Source: Glutamicibacter protophormiae
GTDB taxonomy: Bacteria > Actinomycetota > Actinomycetes > Actinomycetales > Micrococcaceae
Direction: 5' to 3'
Length of the DNA: 64,000 nucleotides
Assembly (NCBI RefSeq): GCF_014647495.1
Contig: NZ_BMPH01000006.1
Span: 152,654 to 216,653, forward strand
Part shown: piece after piece, positions 53,443 through 63,030 of the stretch
Numbering within the stretch: position 1 is the stretch's first letter
Layout of the letters: each line of letters opens with the position of its first letter
The notes under the pieces: generated by a model
Seen by the model: only the letters and a program-made list of their open reading frames with translations
Databases searched by the model: none
Told to the model about the DNA's origin: nothing
Made by a program: the position numbers and the translations under genes

Positions 53443-55825
53443 GTTCTGGCTCCAACACGAGACCCCGGTCGCCGTCGACGATGATTTGCTGGCCATTGGC
53501 CAGCACGGTGGTGGCGTTCGCGCATCCCATGACCGCTGGGATCCGGTATTCACGGGCAACGATGGCAGCGTGGGAGGCTGCAGAACCGTGATTGACCACC
53601 ACCGCCGCGGCCCGGGCGAACAACGGAGTCCACGAGGGGTTGGTAGCGGGACAGACCAGGACTTCTCCGGGCAGCAGCTTTTCGAACTCTTCTGGTGAAT
53701 TGATGATGCGAACACTTCCGCTGGCCCTGCCTCCGCCGGAACCGGTGCCGTGCAGTAATGCCCCTGGCACCGGAGACAGATCGTAGAGGGTGGCCGGAGA
53801 AATCATCGGCGCACCGGCCAGTTCATCATGGCGGCGTCGACGGCTAGCCGCAATCAGGGCAAGTTGTCCACCGCTGAGCGCAGCGACATCTGGTGCTCGG
53901 CGCAGGAGGTCATAGTTCACGAACCAGATATCTCCTGGGCATTCCAGGGCCGAGGCATCATGTAGCCGGCGCCCCATTTCCTTGATGGCGGAGCGTACTG
54001 CCGGCATGGTTCGGGTAATTTCGAAATGCGTGTCTTCGCGCACGGAGATGAATCCGCGCAGCCCCTTGACCCATCGCCTGATTCGCGGTTCCAGCCACCG
54101 ACTGCCAAGCAGCGAGTGGGATATCAGATTTTCCAAGACGTCTTTTTCCGCTACTTCTGCGCCAGTTCCATCGATCAGCATGCGCAGCAGGTTGAATACC
54201 GGGGTTGGGTCGTCTCCCCAGGTTGCTGCCCGCGGCAGCAGCAAGCTGGCTGATTCCCTGTGGCCGTAGCGAGCGAGAAAGTTATCGATGTGGTCAGCGA
54301 TTTCTTCCATGTGCGGTTGCGAGCGCAGCGCCTGGAGTGTTGATTCTGGCTCCGTATCCCACAGAAGCTGGGCGGCTCCGGGCGTCTCGGCAATCAGTTC
54401 GGCCATACGTTGCAGAGCGTCGTTGATTCGGTGGGTCTCGGTATCAGCAGTCACGCTCAGCGACGCAAACTGCGACAGCCTTCCGGCTAACGCCAGTACC
54501 AGGATCAGCTTGATTCCCGCGGGGATCGCTTGGCGTAGGTATTTCACGCGCAGCTCAGTCACAAGTTGCATGCCGGTGGTGGCCCTGCTTGGAATCTCCG
54601 ACAGTTCCTTCCAGGACAGATCCGCCAAGTGGAGTTCGTTGAGCTGTTGGCAGTTGCGCAGGTACTCGTCATACAGGGGATCTTTTCGCCATGATCTGGT
54701 TGGCGGTTTCTGTATAAGGGCTTGAACGATTTTTCGTGGCGTTGCCGCTGATGGTTTCGGCGTGACGGGAATGAATTCGGTGACGACCCCGTTCTCGCGC
54801 TTCAGCCATGCGGAGTAGTCCACGCGAACCCCGGTGATTCCGTGCAGCATACCCGCGACCAATGGGGCGATGCCGGCATCGATCCATGCTTCGGTTTCCA
54901 AAATAGTGGGGCGCTGCGGCAGCAACTCGTAGAGCATCGGTGCGACTTTCCGTGCCAGCGGGCCGATATTGCGCGGGGCTGGAGGCAAGGCTGTCATCGG
55001 CCTGGCCTGTAGGATCAGGAGATCGCCGTTGGCTACGGCCCATTCGATATCCATGGGCCGACCGAAACCTTCGCGGATGCGAACGCCGGCTTCCGCGATC
55101 TTGCGCAGTGATTCCTCGGAAAGCTGGTGGTTTTCCTTGGGAGTCTCATTTCTGGTTCCGCCGTCGGAGTTCAGCTTGATGACAGTGCCGGCCAGTCCGG
55201 CTCGGCGCTCGATGATCCTCCCCTTGGAATCAATGATCGCCCGATCTGCGGTCACCATTCCCGAAACCACTGCTTCGCCCAAGCCCGGGTTGGATTCCAC
55301 CACAATATGGCTTCTGTCCCCGGTCACCGGATCAGCGGTGAACATCACCCCGGCGAACTCTGCATCCACCATTGACTGAACCACGACGCCCATCGACATC
55401 ACCGATTCATCGATCTTTCGCTCTCTTCGATACGCTCGGGCGCGGTCGGAGTACAAGGAAGCCCAACAGTCTTCAACAGCCCGGAACAGCTGCCTCTCGC
55501 CCGAGATGCCCAGGTATGTCTCCTGTTGTCCGGCGAAAGCGGAACCCGGCAGGTCTTCTGCCGTCGCGCTGGAACGGACGGCAACTAACGGACTTCCTTG
55601 TTCTCGGTAAGCTGCTCCGATCACTTCGGCGAGTTTTGTTCCGCTGAGCGCGGTGGAGGAACCAGCCGACCGGAATTCTTCGTAGGCATCCGTCGTCACG
55701 ACAAACCCCGGAGGCACGTTTTCCCCCAGCTTGATCAGTTCACCCAAACCTGCGGCCTTGCCTCCCACGGCGTTCAGATTGTCTTGGGAGGCTAATGCCA
55801 AAGGCAGGATCTGCGGTTTTTCCAT
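53435..55825 (-). CDS. PEP-synthase/rifampicin-phosphotransferase-like enzyme
   Basis: A 796-residue dikinase-type enzyme. The N-terminal ATP-grasp has VGGKAAGLGELI, AVRSSATAEDLPGSAFAG and FTADPVTGDRSHIV. The middle domain includes GHRESASLLLPRAATWGDDP. The C-terminal swivelling domain has NPSWTPLF and GSAASHAAIVARE with phospho-carrier His752. The PSWTP...HxAxxARE layout and length (Rph about 865) fit rifampicin phosphotransferases better than gluconeogenic PEP synthase (about 790, CGGRTCHAAI), but the middle domain is shorter and drug specificity is unproven. First gene of an operon with tetR. Confidence 0.85.
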   Translation of the reverse strand: MEKPQILPLALASQDNLNAVGGKAAGLGELIKLGENVPPGFVVTTDAYEEFRSAGSSTALSGTKLAEVIGAAYREQGSPLVAVRSSATAEDLPGSAFAGQQETYLGISGERQLFRAVEDCWASLYSDRARAYRRERKIDESVMSMGVVVQSMVDAEFAGVMFTADPVTGDRSHIVVESNPGLGEAVVSGMVTADRAIIDSKGRIIERRAGLAGTVIKLNSDGGTRNETPKENHQLSEESLRKIAEAGVRIREGFGRPMDIEWAVANGDLLILQARPMTALPPAPRNIGPLARKVAPMLYELLPQRPTILETEAWIDAGIAPLVAGMLHGITGVRVDYSAWLKRENGVVTEFIPVTPKPSAATPRKIVQALIQKPPTRSWRKDPLYDEYLRNCQQLNELHLADLSWKELSEIPSRATTGMQLVTELRVKYLRQAIPAGIKLILVLALAGRLSQFASLSVTADTETHRINDALQRMAELIAETPGAAQLLWDTEPESTLQALRSQPHMEEIADHIDNFLARYGHRESASLLLPRAATWGDDPTPVFNLLRMLIDGTGAEVAEKDVLENLISHSLLGSRWLEPRIRRWVKGLRGFISVREDTHFEITRTMPAVRSAIKEMGRRLHDASALECPGDIWFVNYDLLRRAPDVAALSGGQLALIAASRRRRHDELAGAPMISPATLYDLSPVPGALLHGTGSGGGRASGSVRIINSPEEFEKLLPGEVLVCPATNPSWTPLFARAAAVVVNHGSAASHAAIVAREYRIPAVMGCANATTVLANGQQIIVDGDRGLVLEPEHG

Positions 55826-55859
55826 GAGGCCATGCTACGACTTAGAGAACGATCCGTAT

Positions 55860-55889
55860 ACTACTTCTTGAACAGGTTCAGATAGTAGC
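55860..55889. promoter_or_regulatory. Palindromic operator upstream of the Rph-like operon
   Basis: An imperfect palindrome centred on TTGAAC-AG-GTTCA with flanking ACTA/TAGT, 35-64 nt upstream of the start and next to TATAC on the coding strand. Size and place fit a TetR repressor site. Confidence 0.5.
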
Positions 55890-56080
55890 TATTTCAGTCT
55901 GGGCAGCCATTGCGAACATCGCGGCTCAGACTGCATCTCGGTCATGGAACACGAGGAAGTCCAGACCTACGATACCCATGTTCGGGCTTCGGATTCAGAT
56001 AGCTAGTAGGTAGACGGTTAGCGCAGGTTCAACTCATTAGCGCGTGGATCCTGCTCTGTGATCTGTCGGTAGGTCGCGGG

Positions 56081-56395
56081 CTATTGGTGAGATTCCAGCT
56101 CTAGAAGGATTCGAAATGCAGACATCGGTGAGTGGCGACGGTTGTAGCGGAGCACGAATTCATCAAGGTAGACCTGCAAGTGCTCGCTGCTGATCGAGCG
56201 ATGAGTACCTCGCAGCCAGGACTTAAAATTGCTGATAGCACAATGGACGCGAGGCATGATCAGCTCGGTATCACCGGCGTGCTTGGCTGTTCGCTGGAAA
56301 CGGGGACGGTGGTCATAGCCGGTCTTGGTTAGCGGGAGATATCCCGTCCACCCATCTGTATGGACAATGGCACCAGAGTCTACAGTTTCGCGCAC
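56081..56395 (-). pseudogene. IS1595 (ISXO2-like) transposase, C-terminal fragment
   Basis: About 104 codons with VHTDGWTGYLPL, PRVHCAISNFKSWLRGTHR and YLDEFVLRYNRR, the DDE-type C-terminal half of ISXO2-like transposases. The N-terminal zinc-ribbon part is missing: at about 56400 the sequence changes to an ISL3 fragment on the other strand. Not functional. Confidence 0.85.
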
Positions 56396-56404
56396 AAACC
56401 CACA

Positions 56405-56825
56405 GAGGGTCTACACGTACCGGAAAATGTTGACCTGCAACCTGAACAACCTGTCGATCACGCAGGTCGAACGACTCAAATCGATCCTTGACGCGGATCC
56501 GGAACTTGGGGTGATCTATGCGATTAAGGAGAACGTGCGGCAACTGCTGAAAACCACTGACGTCCATGAGCTCCAGTCCCGGTGGGCGGTGCTGGAGAAG
56601 TCGGTGAAAGCCACGACAATAACCGATGCGAAGTCCCTGTTCAGGACGTTGACCGCATGGCAGAGGGAGATACTGGTGATCGTGCGGTCAGGACTGATCA
56701 ATGCCCGATGGAAGGCGGCGAATCTGACGACGAAGAAGCTGAAACTCATTGGGCGTGGTTATCGAAATCATGGTAACTATCGGCTTCGGTTACTCTTACA
56801 AACGACAGTGCTACGGACCTGCTGA
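56405..56825 (+). pseudogene. ISL3 family transposase, C-terminal fragment
   Basis: About 140 codons ending at TGA 56823-56825 with YRKMLTCNLNNLSITQVERL, KENVRQLLKTTD, SGLINARWKAANLTTKKLK and GRGYRNHGNYRLRLLL. This is the C-terminal third of ISL3 transposases, including the N-A-x-x-E/A-A region where the last acidic residue has become Ala. The 5' part is absent. Not functional. Confidence 0.85.
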
Positions 56826-57028
56826 GCATCCTGCACCACGCTAAACTTTTAAGAGCCCTTTTATCCAACTGGTCCAAGTAACCCTAAATGCCAGATAGTT
56901 GACTGCAGAAACTTCTATGCGTTGAAGAACTGAACTCAAATCATAACCCAATTCAACCGTGATAAAAGTCCTTTAGCGTCGCCACTTACAGAAGCGGTCC
57001 ATTACCATTTTTTGGTAATTTTTCCAGC

Positions 57029-57580
57029 TCAATCTTCATACCCATCACGCAGTTGCTGGTTGAGAATGTTTACATTTAGGACTTCGCCACCGCGTTGGCT
57101 GATTACCCATGCTGCAGCTGCTGGAGCGTATTGGTGGCGCAGGACGTCCATACACACTTCAAGCATTGACGGTTTCGATTTACCCTTGAGCATATAGGTT
57201 GACCATACGTTGAAACTGATGTTCTCGACAACTTTGATCCAATCGAGCCAATACAAGGGCCCACTCTTCGGACTCGATTCGATAGCGGAATGTAGAACTG
57301 ATGGGAGTCCACCATTTGGGTGACGGACATGTTCGATCTCCTACTCTACCCCTTGAATGTTTTCTTCCGTCAGGTCAGAAAGTAAGCTGACCAAGTATCG
57401 TCCAGGGTCAGTCAGTTGCTTTGCGACATCAAGGTTAACGCTGGCTTCGCCGGGATGAGAATAAATGGCGGCATTCGACTTGCCAGAAATAAGCCTATAG
57501 TTCCAACTTAGAAACAGTTTCCTGCGTTGCCGGATGGCTTGTTGCTGAGAATTTAACTTTTCATTCTGGCACTGGCAATA
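57029..57580 (-). pseudogene. Unrecognised two-part coding remnant
   Basis: Two consecutive minus-strand open stretches in one frame, split by TAG at 57340: first ending LTEENIQGVE, then EIEHVRHPNG... to DGYED at 57029. Both have protein-like composition, unlike the surrounding shadows, but no ATG in frame. An AGGAG box points to ATG 57330 in a neighbouring frame (MSVTQMVDSHQFYI), so a frameshift is likely. No family recognised. The rest of 56826-57690 shows nothing definite. Confidence 0.35.
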
Positions 57581-57690
57581 TCAGCTCAGTCTCACTTGTA
57601 AAAGAAAAGAGTGTACCCACATTGCCGACCTATTAGTTTCGCCTTTCCTGAGATATGATGTGGGTCACCTACCGAAGCGAGGATGAAATT

Positions 57691-57864
57691 ATGGACTACT
57701 CAGCTCACCAGCAACCCCCTTCAATTGTGCAGAAGGCGGATCCTGAAGCAGCCAAACGGTACTTGAAGGAGCGGGAGCGCTTGCGTCAACGCGAGGAAGA
57801 AGAGCGCAGGAAAGCACTCATTGCCGAATCACGGCTCAGGGCCTCCCAAACCAAGCAACGATAG
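57691..57864 (+). CDS. Small charged coiled-coil protein, unknown
   Basis: A 57-residue ORF from ATG 57691 with GAGG 8 nt upstream. After a Pro/Gln start it becomes a highly charged helix (KRYLKERERLRQREEEERR, residues 23-41), likely a coiled coil. No family recognised. It stands alone between transposon remnants and may be a passenger gene or the tail of a lost one. Confidence 0.45.
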   Translation: MDYSAHQQPPSIVQKADPEAAKRYLKERERLRQREEEERRKALIAESRLRASQTKQR

Positions 57865-57960
57865 GATATAAAGATTTACCTGCGTAAACATATAGTTGTT
57901 TACCGTCGTTTCGCTTGACGACGAAGCCACCACCCCGAATGCCGACCACCACCGACGCGA

Positions 57961-57991
57961 ACACCCCGCCACAACTACTTTGGCGGGGTGT
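57961..57991. terminator. Hairpin between remnants
   Basis: ACACCCCGCCA (57961-57971) pairs with 57981-57991 around a 9-nt loop. It has terminator-like shape without a strong T run and lies between the small coiled-coil gene and the ATPase remnant. Confidence 0.5.
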
Positions 57992-58051
57992 CTTGCTGGT
58001 CAAGCTGGTGCGGTCCTCGTCACATGTGCTGGGACCGGTCAGGATACCGAG

Positions 58052-58851
58052 GATCACTCATTAAGCTGCGCCGAAGACTGATCCACGATCGACTTCTGCC
58101 GCCCATAAGCGGCAATCAACACGGCCATGGACAGCTTGTTCACCATCCGAGGATACCCACGCGAAGCTTGGTGGATCGCATCGGTCGCATCATCGCAAGA
58201 ACAACGTGTCCGACCGGCCAGCAAACCCAAGGTGCTTGCCCAAGTAGTCCTTCAAATCCCCGATACCCATCCCTTCCAGGGTGTACCGAGTACCGACCCG
58301 CTGGTCCAACGCCGAAAGGACTGCCAGCTTCATCCGCCGCGGAAACGTCAGCCGGCCCAGCAGTAGCAACTCGAATTTCGACTCCGTATCCATCCCCACG
58401 TTCGTCAGCATCCACAACGCCTCAAGCTGGTCATTCGATAACAGGTGCGCCTCGTCGATCACCAGCGTCGGCAATCATGAGCGCTCATCGGGTTCCCCGG
58501 CCAGCAACTTCGCCGACTGGGACGACAACGCCCCGGAATAATACGAGGGGACTGCCCCGAGGCTGGTGACGATCTGCGAGTGGATGCCCCGCAGCCCCGA
58601 TCGTCGGGTCCGGAACATAGATCACCAAGTGTCAGGCCGGCTCCAGACGTCCAACGCGGCGCGGCCGCTGCGGTCTTCCCGGCCCCGACCTCCCCAGTGA
58701 TCCGCCCCAGCCAGCACTGGTCAATGGACCAGACGATCCTGGACACCGCCTCGCGGTGCCAAGAATGCTGGGCCAGCGCCGAGGGCGGAATGTCCCTTCC
58801 GAACGGCATCCGGGTGAACCCGTAATGGAACTGCAGGTTCAGCGCGCTCAT
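58052..58851 (-). pseudogene. ExeA-type AAA ATPase of a transposon, frame-disrupted
   Basis: Starts HYGFTRMPFGRDIPP with Walker A GEVGAGKT, continues in another frame with TLVIDEAHLLSNDQLEALWM (Walker B) and ALDQRVGTRYTL, then in a third place with IHQASRGYPRMVNKLSMAVL. Together these cover a whole transposition ATPase of the kind paired with DDE transposases in actinobacteria. At least two frameshifts make it a pseudogene. The matching transposase lies just upstream. Confidence 0.85.
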
Positions 58852-58859
58852 CAGTCGTC

Positions 58860-59410
58860 CACCGCCCGAGCCGACACGTCGTCTATGGCCGGGGCGATTC
58901 CCGGTGCGCTTAGGCCAGCATTCCTAGGTAATTGATCTCCCGAACCCAGCTGCGCGGTCCCATCCGCGTCCTTGGCCGCGTTCACTACCTTGGCATGCAC
59001 GTGCCGGCCGACCACAAACGACTTGGCCGTGCCTGAGCGAACTCCCAGATGCGAATCAACCATCTTCCCGGCGCTCAGGTCATACGGGTCTAGACCAGCT
59101 CCACCGTGGTGCCAGCCAAAGGGGGATCCACCTCGTAGGTATTTGAATACAAGGACACCGTCCCGGACCGGCTCACCTTTTGGGTGTCGGCCCAACAGTA
59201 CGCCACCCGGATCTCTTCCATAGGCTTGCGTACCGGGTCGCCTCCCAGCGGGCGATCGGGGTTTGCCCGGTGCTCGAATGCACCGCGTGATGATAGACCG
59301 TGGTCACCCATGCGGCGAACAGGCTGTTCAGCTCCTCAAAGTTGGTGACCAGCCTACCAGGCACCGTCTGTCTGCCGGCGCCTACCGGCACCGCCCTGAT
59401 CCGGCCGCCT
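58860..59410 (-). pseudogene. DDE transposase C-terminal remnant, partner of the ATPase
   Basis: NFEELNSLFAAWVTTVYHHA and HSSTGQTPIARWE correspond to the end of the catalytic core. In a second frame follow VSLYSNTYEVDPPLAGTTVE and FDPYDLS-like sequence, the C-terminal beta-barrel. Frameshifted, and the N-terminal two thirds (with most DDE residues) are missing. Its end abuts the ATPase start, the usual gene order of this two-gene transposon. Confidence 0.8.
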
Positions 59411-59419
59411 CTTCTTCCG

Positions 59420-59572
59420 TTAGTAATGCGTTCTGAGCGCTGGCTGGTGTTTACGAACCCGCACGTCAGTGCCATCTACGATCAACGGTTCGCCCTTGGA
59501 TAGTGCTTCCTTGAGATCGGGGGCTCCAGCGCCCGCGCCATGCTGACCAGCGGTATGAGGTCGCGGTAGATC
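59420..59572 (-). pseudogene. IS5-like transposase, part after the IS3 insertion
   Basis: Reading IYRDLIPLVSMARALEP in one frame then LKEALSKGEPLIVDGTDVRV in the next, this is the region around the first catalytic Asp of IS5/DDE_4 transposases. Joined across the IS3-type element to 61178-61385, it gives VSQ-IYRDLIPL, a sensible continuation. It stops at TAA 59420. Confidence 0.75.
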
Positions 59573-61177
59573 CCTGTCTGTCAGGGTTGAGTGAGACCAC
59601 CGATTCATAGCAAGTTATCCTCCCCAGACAGGGCGAGAACAGGACCAACCTCCACCATGAGCATCGCCTCCATCCACCCAGCCACCGGGACCATGCCGGA
59701 GAATGGGACCATGGATTCCACCCAGCCCCGCCCGGACCAGCCACGCCGGCGCACCATCACCCCGGCTCAGAAACTCGCCTACCTGCAAGGCTACGAGCAC
59801 GCGATCCAAACCGGCGAGGGCCGCGGCTACCTGCGCGCCAACGGGTTGTATTCCTCGCAGATCGTGGAGTGGCGCAGGCTGCGCGACGCGGGAATCCTCG
59901 ACGGGAACACCACCGCCAGCACCGGCAGCGCCGGTGCCACGAAGGGCAAGCTGAGCAAGGAACAAGCCGAAATCGCCCGACTGAAAAAGCAGCTAGCCAC
60001 CAGCGAGCAGAAGCTGGCCACCACGCAGACCGCCCTAGAAATCATGGGAAAAGCGCACGCGCTCTTGGAACAAATCTGAAAAGAGCGCGGATTCCAAGTA
60101 GAAGTCCGCGGCCTGCTCACCGACACCTACCAGCAGCTGCTCGGCGTCGGGGTGCCCACCCGGCTGGCCAGCGCCCTGTCCGGGGTCAGCCGGGCCACGA
60201 TGCACCGTCGCCAGCAAGCTGCCCGGGCTCCGCGCCGCGGCCGGTCGCTGCAGCACCGCGTCCGGCGCCGGCGAACAAGCTCACCGCGCAGGAGGAAGCC
60301 CTGATCTTGGAGACGCTGAACAGCGAGCGGTTCATCGACCAGGCACCCGAACAGATCTACGCCACCTTGCTGTCTGAAGGAACGTATTTAGGCTCGGTCT
60401 CCACCATGTATCGGCTGCTGCGCCGTGAGAAGCAAGTGGCCGAACGCCGCCGGCAGGCCCGGCATCCAACCCGAAAGGTCCCGGAGCTGGTGGCGTACCA
60501 GCCTGGAGAGGTGTTCACGTGGGACATCACGAAATTAGCCGGCCCGGCCAAGGGCGCCTACTTTGATGCGCACGTGATGATCGATATCTATTCGCGCTAC
60601 ATCGTCGGTTGCCAGGTCCATGCCCGTGAATCCGGGGAATTGGCGCGTGAGTTCATCGCGCAGGTATTCGCCACCGACCAGATCCCCAAGGTGGTGCACG
60701 CCGACCGGGGGACGTCGATGACCTCGAAGCCGGTCGCCGCATTGCTGGCAGATTTGGATGTGCTCAAGTCGCATTCGCGGCCGAAGGTCAGCAACGACAA
60801 TCCGTATTCGGAGGCCTGGTTCACGACGTGGAAGTATCTTCCGGTGTTTGCCGAGCGTTTCGGTTCGCTGGCTGATGCCAGGGATTTCATGGACCGGTTC
60901 GTGAAGGCGTATAACGGTCATCACCGGCATTCGGGGATCGGGTTCCATACGCCTGCGGACGTGCATTTCGGGATGACCGGGCATGTTGAGGACCAGCGGC
61001 TGGTGGCGTTGCAGCAAGCGTGGGATGCGCATCCCGAACGGTTCGGTCAGCGTCGCATGCCGAAGAAATTACAGATGCCTGAGGCCGCGTGGATCAACGA
61101 ACCGGTGACGCAGGAGGAAGGTGAAGAGATACTCGCTGCTTAGCACCCTTTGGTCTCACTTGACTTGAAAATTTCCG
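59573..61177 (+). mobile_element. IS3-type insertion sequence with 4-bp target duplication
   Basis: A 1,605-bp element flanked by GATC at 59569-59572 and 61178-61181. The subterminal inverted repeats share GTGAGACC (left TTGAGTGAGACC, right end complement CAAGTGAGACC). The left end is duplicated as a solo remnant at 38664. It interrupts an IS5-like gene. The transposase is damaged, so the copy is probably immobile on its own. Confidence 0.85.
59657..61143 (+). pseudogene. IS3-type transposase with stop and frameshift
   Basis: From MSIASIHPATG, an OrfA-like part (TPAQKLAYLQGYEHAIQTGE; leucine-zipper-like KEQAEIARLKKQLATSEQKL) ends at TGA 60077. The same frame goes on with RGLLTDTYQQLLGVGVPTRL and VSRATMHRRQQ, then near 60250 the coding shifts to frame NKLTAQEEALILETLNSERF. 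The integrase core carries WDITK (Asp), VHADRG (Asp) and a late Glu in DNPYSEAW. Programmed frameshifting is possible at one junction, but the stop plus a shift inside the helix-turn-helix region suggest decay. Confidence 0.82.
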
Positions 61178-61385
61178 GATCTGGGAGACGGCGGCGTGGC
61201 TGATGCCTTACTGGTCGGCTATGAACGATTGGCGAATGATGTGGCACAGCAGGTACAGCACGATCCGAAGCAGCTGGTGCAGGCCGAGGGCCTTGGGTCT
61301 TCCGCCGCGGCCTTTGCATGGGTTAGGAAGACCATCGAGGGTCTCCTGGATCCTGTTCCGCAGTTCCATGAACCGCAGTGCCTCA
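61178..61385 (-). pseudogene. IS5-like transposase, N-terminal part before the IS3 insertion
   Basis: FMELRNRIQETLDGLPNP, RPKALGLHQLLRIVLYLL and IRQSFIADQ-stop-GISHAAVSQ form the N-terminal helix-turn-helix domain of IS5/DDE_4 transposases, with an internal TAA. The reading frame is cut at GATC by the IS3-type element and resumes at 59572. Confidence 0.75.
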
Positions 61386-61406
61386 TGTCAATATGCTCGA
61401 GAAAAC

Positions 61407-62784
61407 TTATCGCGTGCCGCACCTAAAATACTCGCCAAAATCGACTCCGCCAGCCCGTGACCGTAGCCTGGCCTTAGTCATCAACTGTCATTGCAGCTGG
61501 TTGATCCTCCGGGTGATCTGCGCAGGGTTCAACTCTCGATGCTCCGCGGCTAGCTCCTTGGCATGGACTGCGTCCATGGCCCCGAGATCTAGCAGCCGCT
61601 GATAGCTGTGCTACCGAATAGCGTCAGTGGGTAGTGACGTTCCGACGACCCGGTGTGTAATCTCGGCGCTTCGTGGACACTGAATATCGTGGCTTCGTAG
61701 ACAACCGATCTCACGGCATCGTAAGTCGCCGGTACATCACTACCAAGAGACCCTATTTGGCGGTGCGCGGGGTATCGTAGGTGCGCTTGCTGCACCCAGG
61801 GCGTGCCGTGTCGTAAACGTTGGCCTTGACCAAGGGCGGCAAGTGGTTCTTGCTCCATCCCACCAGTTCCCAGAGCTCGTAGAGCAGCGCCATTTTTCAG
61901 GCCCTTCGTGCCGGTAGCTGAAGATATGGCGGCGCGCCCAGTCCCGGTTGCGCTGTTCGACCTACGCGTTGTCGTTGTGCTGGTAGACCCTGACCCTGGT
62001 CAAGTCGATGTGCTGCTGCTCGGCTCACTCGATCAGCTGGACGTTGATGAACTCCCCGCCGTTATCGAAGTCCAGCCCGGTCATCGGGTAGGGCTGTGAC
62101 TGCACTAGTGCCTCGATGCCCGCCACGACGTTGCGGTGGGCCCGGTTTTTCAGCGCACGGTTCGCTCTCCAGCCGGTGAACACATCGGTGATGGTGATCG
62201 AGTACAGGAATTCGCACTTGAGGCTGTGCCCGCAATGGACAACCGTATCGACGTCGAAGAATCCGGGAGCTTGCTCCATCGGGGTGCCTGACCAGCGGAT
62301 AGGGCTCTCGGAAAGGAGCATTGCCCCGGGCGTGGTGGAAGACTGGGCACCTGCCGGGTAGCGCGTGTCGCGCACCGGTTTGAGGTAGCGGTCCATCGTG
62401 GCTGCGAACATGTTCAGCAGCTGGTGGAGAACCTCGTCGGTGAGCAAGTCGGCATAAGTTTCCAGCTCGCCGAACCGTTCGGGGCGTTCAAGTACATCGG
62501 CGATGTTCACCGCGAGGTATTTGCCGCAGGGCTCGCCGGTCAGGGTCCAGGTCCGGGCCAGCAAGCTGATAGTGGAAGGCTGGTAGATGCGGGGCCGGTG
62601 CTTGGGTGGCATCACCGGTTTCTTGCCGGTGATCTTGTTGTATTCGGCGGCGACCCGGCATTGGGCGCTGGCCTTGAACCAACTGGTCACGGCGCAGAGG
62701 CTGTCCAGGAAGATGCCTTTCGCGTTTGGTGGCCTTAGCATCCTTCAGGGCGAAGCCCATGGCTATCTGATGGCTTGTTGTCAT
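61407..62784 (-). pseudogene. Integrase-core transposase, decayed full-length copy
   Basis: Starts MTTSHQIAMGFALKDAK with AGGA upstream, shifts frame near 62725 to KGIFLDSLCAVTSWFKASAQ, and then has a long intact core (FFDVDTVVHCGHSLKCEF, ITDVFTGW, TGLDFDNGGEFIN). TGA at about 62022 and TAG at about 61962 interrupt it. Later pieces LYELWELVGWSKNH, KRTYDTPRTAK and LLDLGAMDAVHAKELAAEH are in shifted frames. All parts in order show one ancestral gene of about 455 codons destroyed by several mutations. Confidence 0.85.
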
Positions 62785-63030
62785 CGTGAGTTCCTGTTTC
62801 ATTCCTCCAGCAGGCCACCGTGCCCGCCTGAACGCCAGAGATTTCGCGAGCAGAAATAAGTGAGGCACGGGCCTCATTTCGCGAGCACTTTAGATGAGCC
62901 AACGCGACCTCTTCCAATTCTGACTTGTTGTAGATACGATCTGATTACCGTTAGCGGTTTGATAATTAAATCGGTGCCGATTCGGTAATACCTTCATCAT
63001 CCACAGCCCGAAACTTTGTATTGGAGCAAC

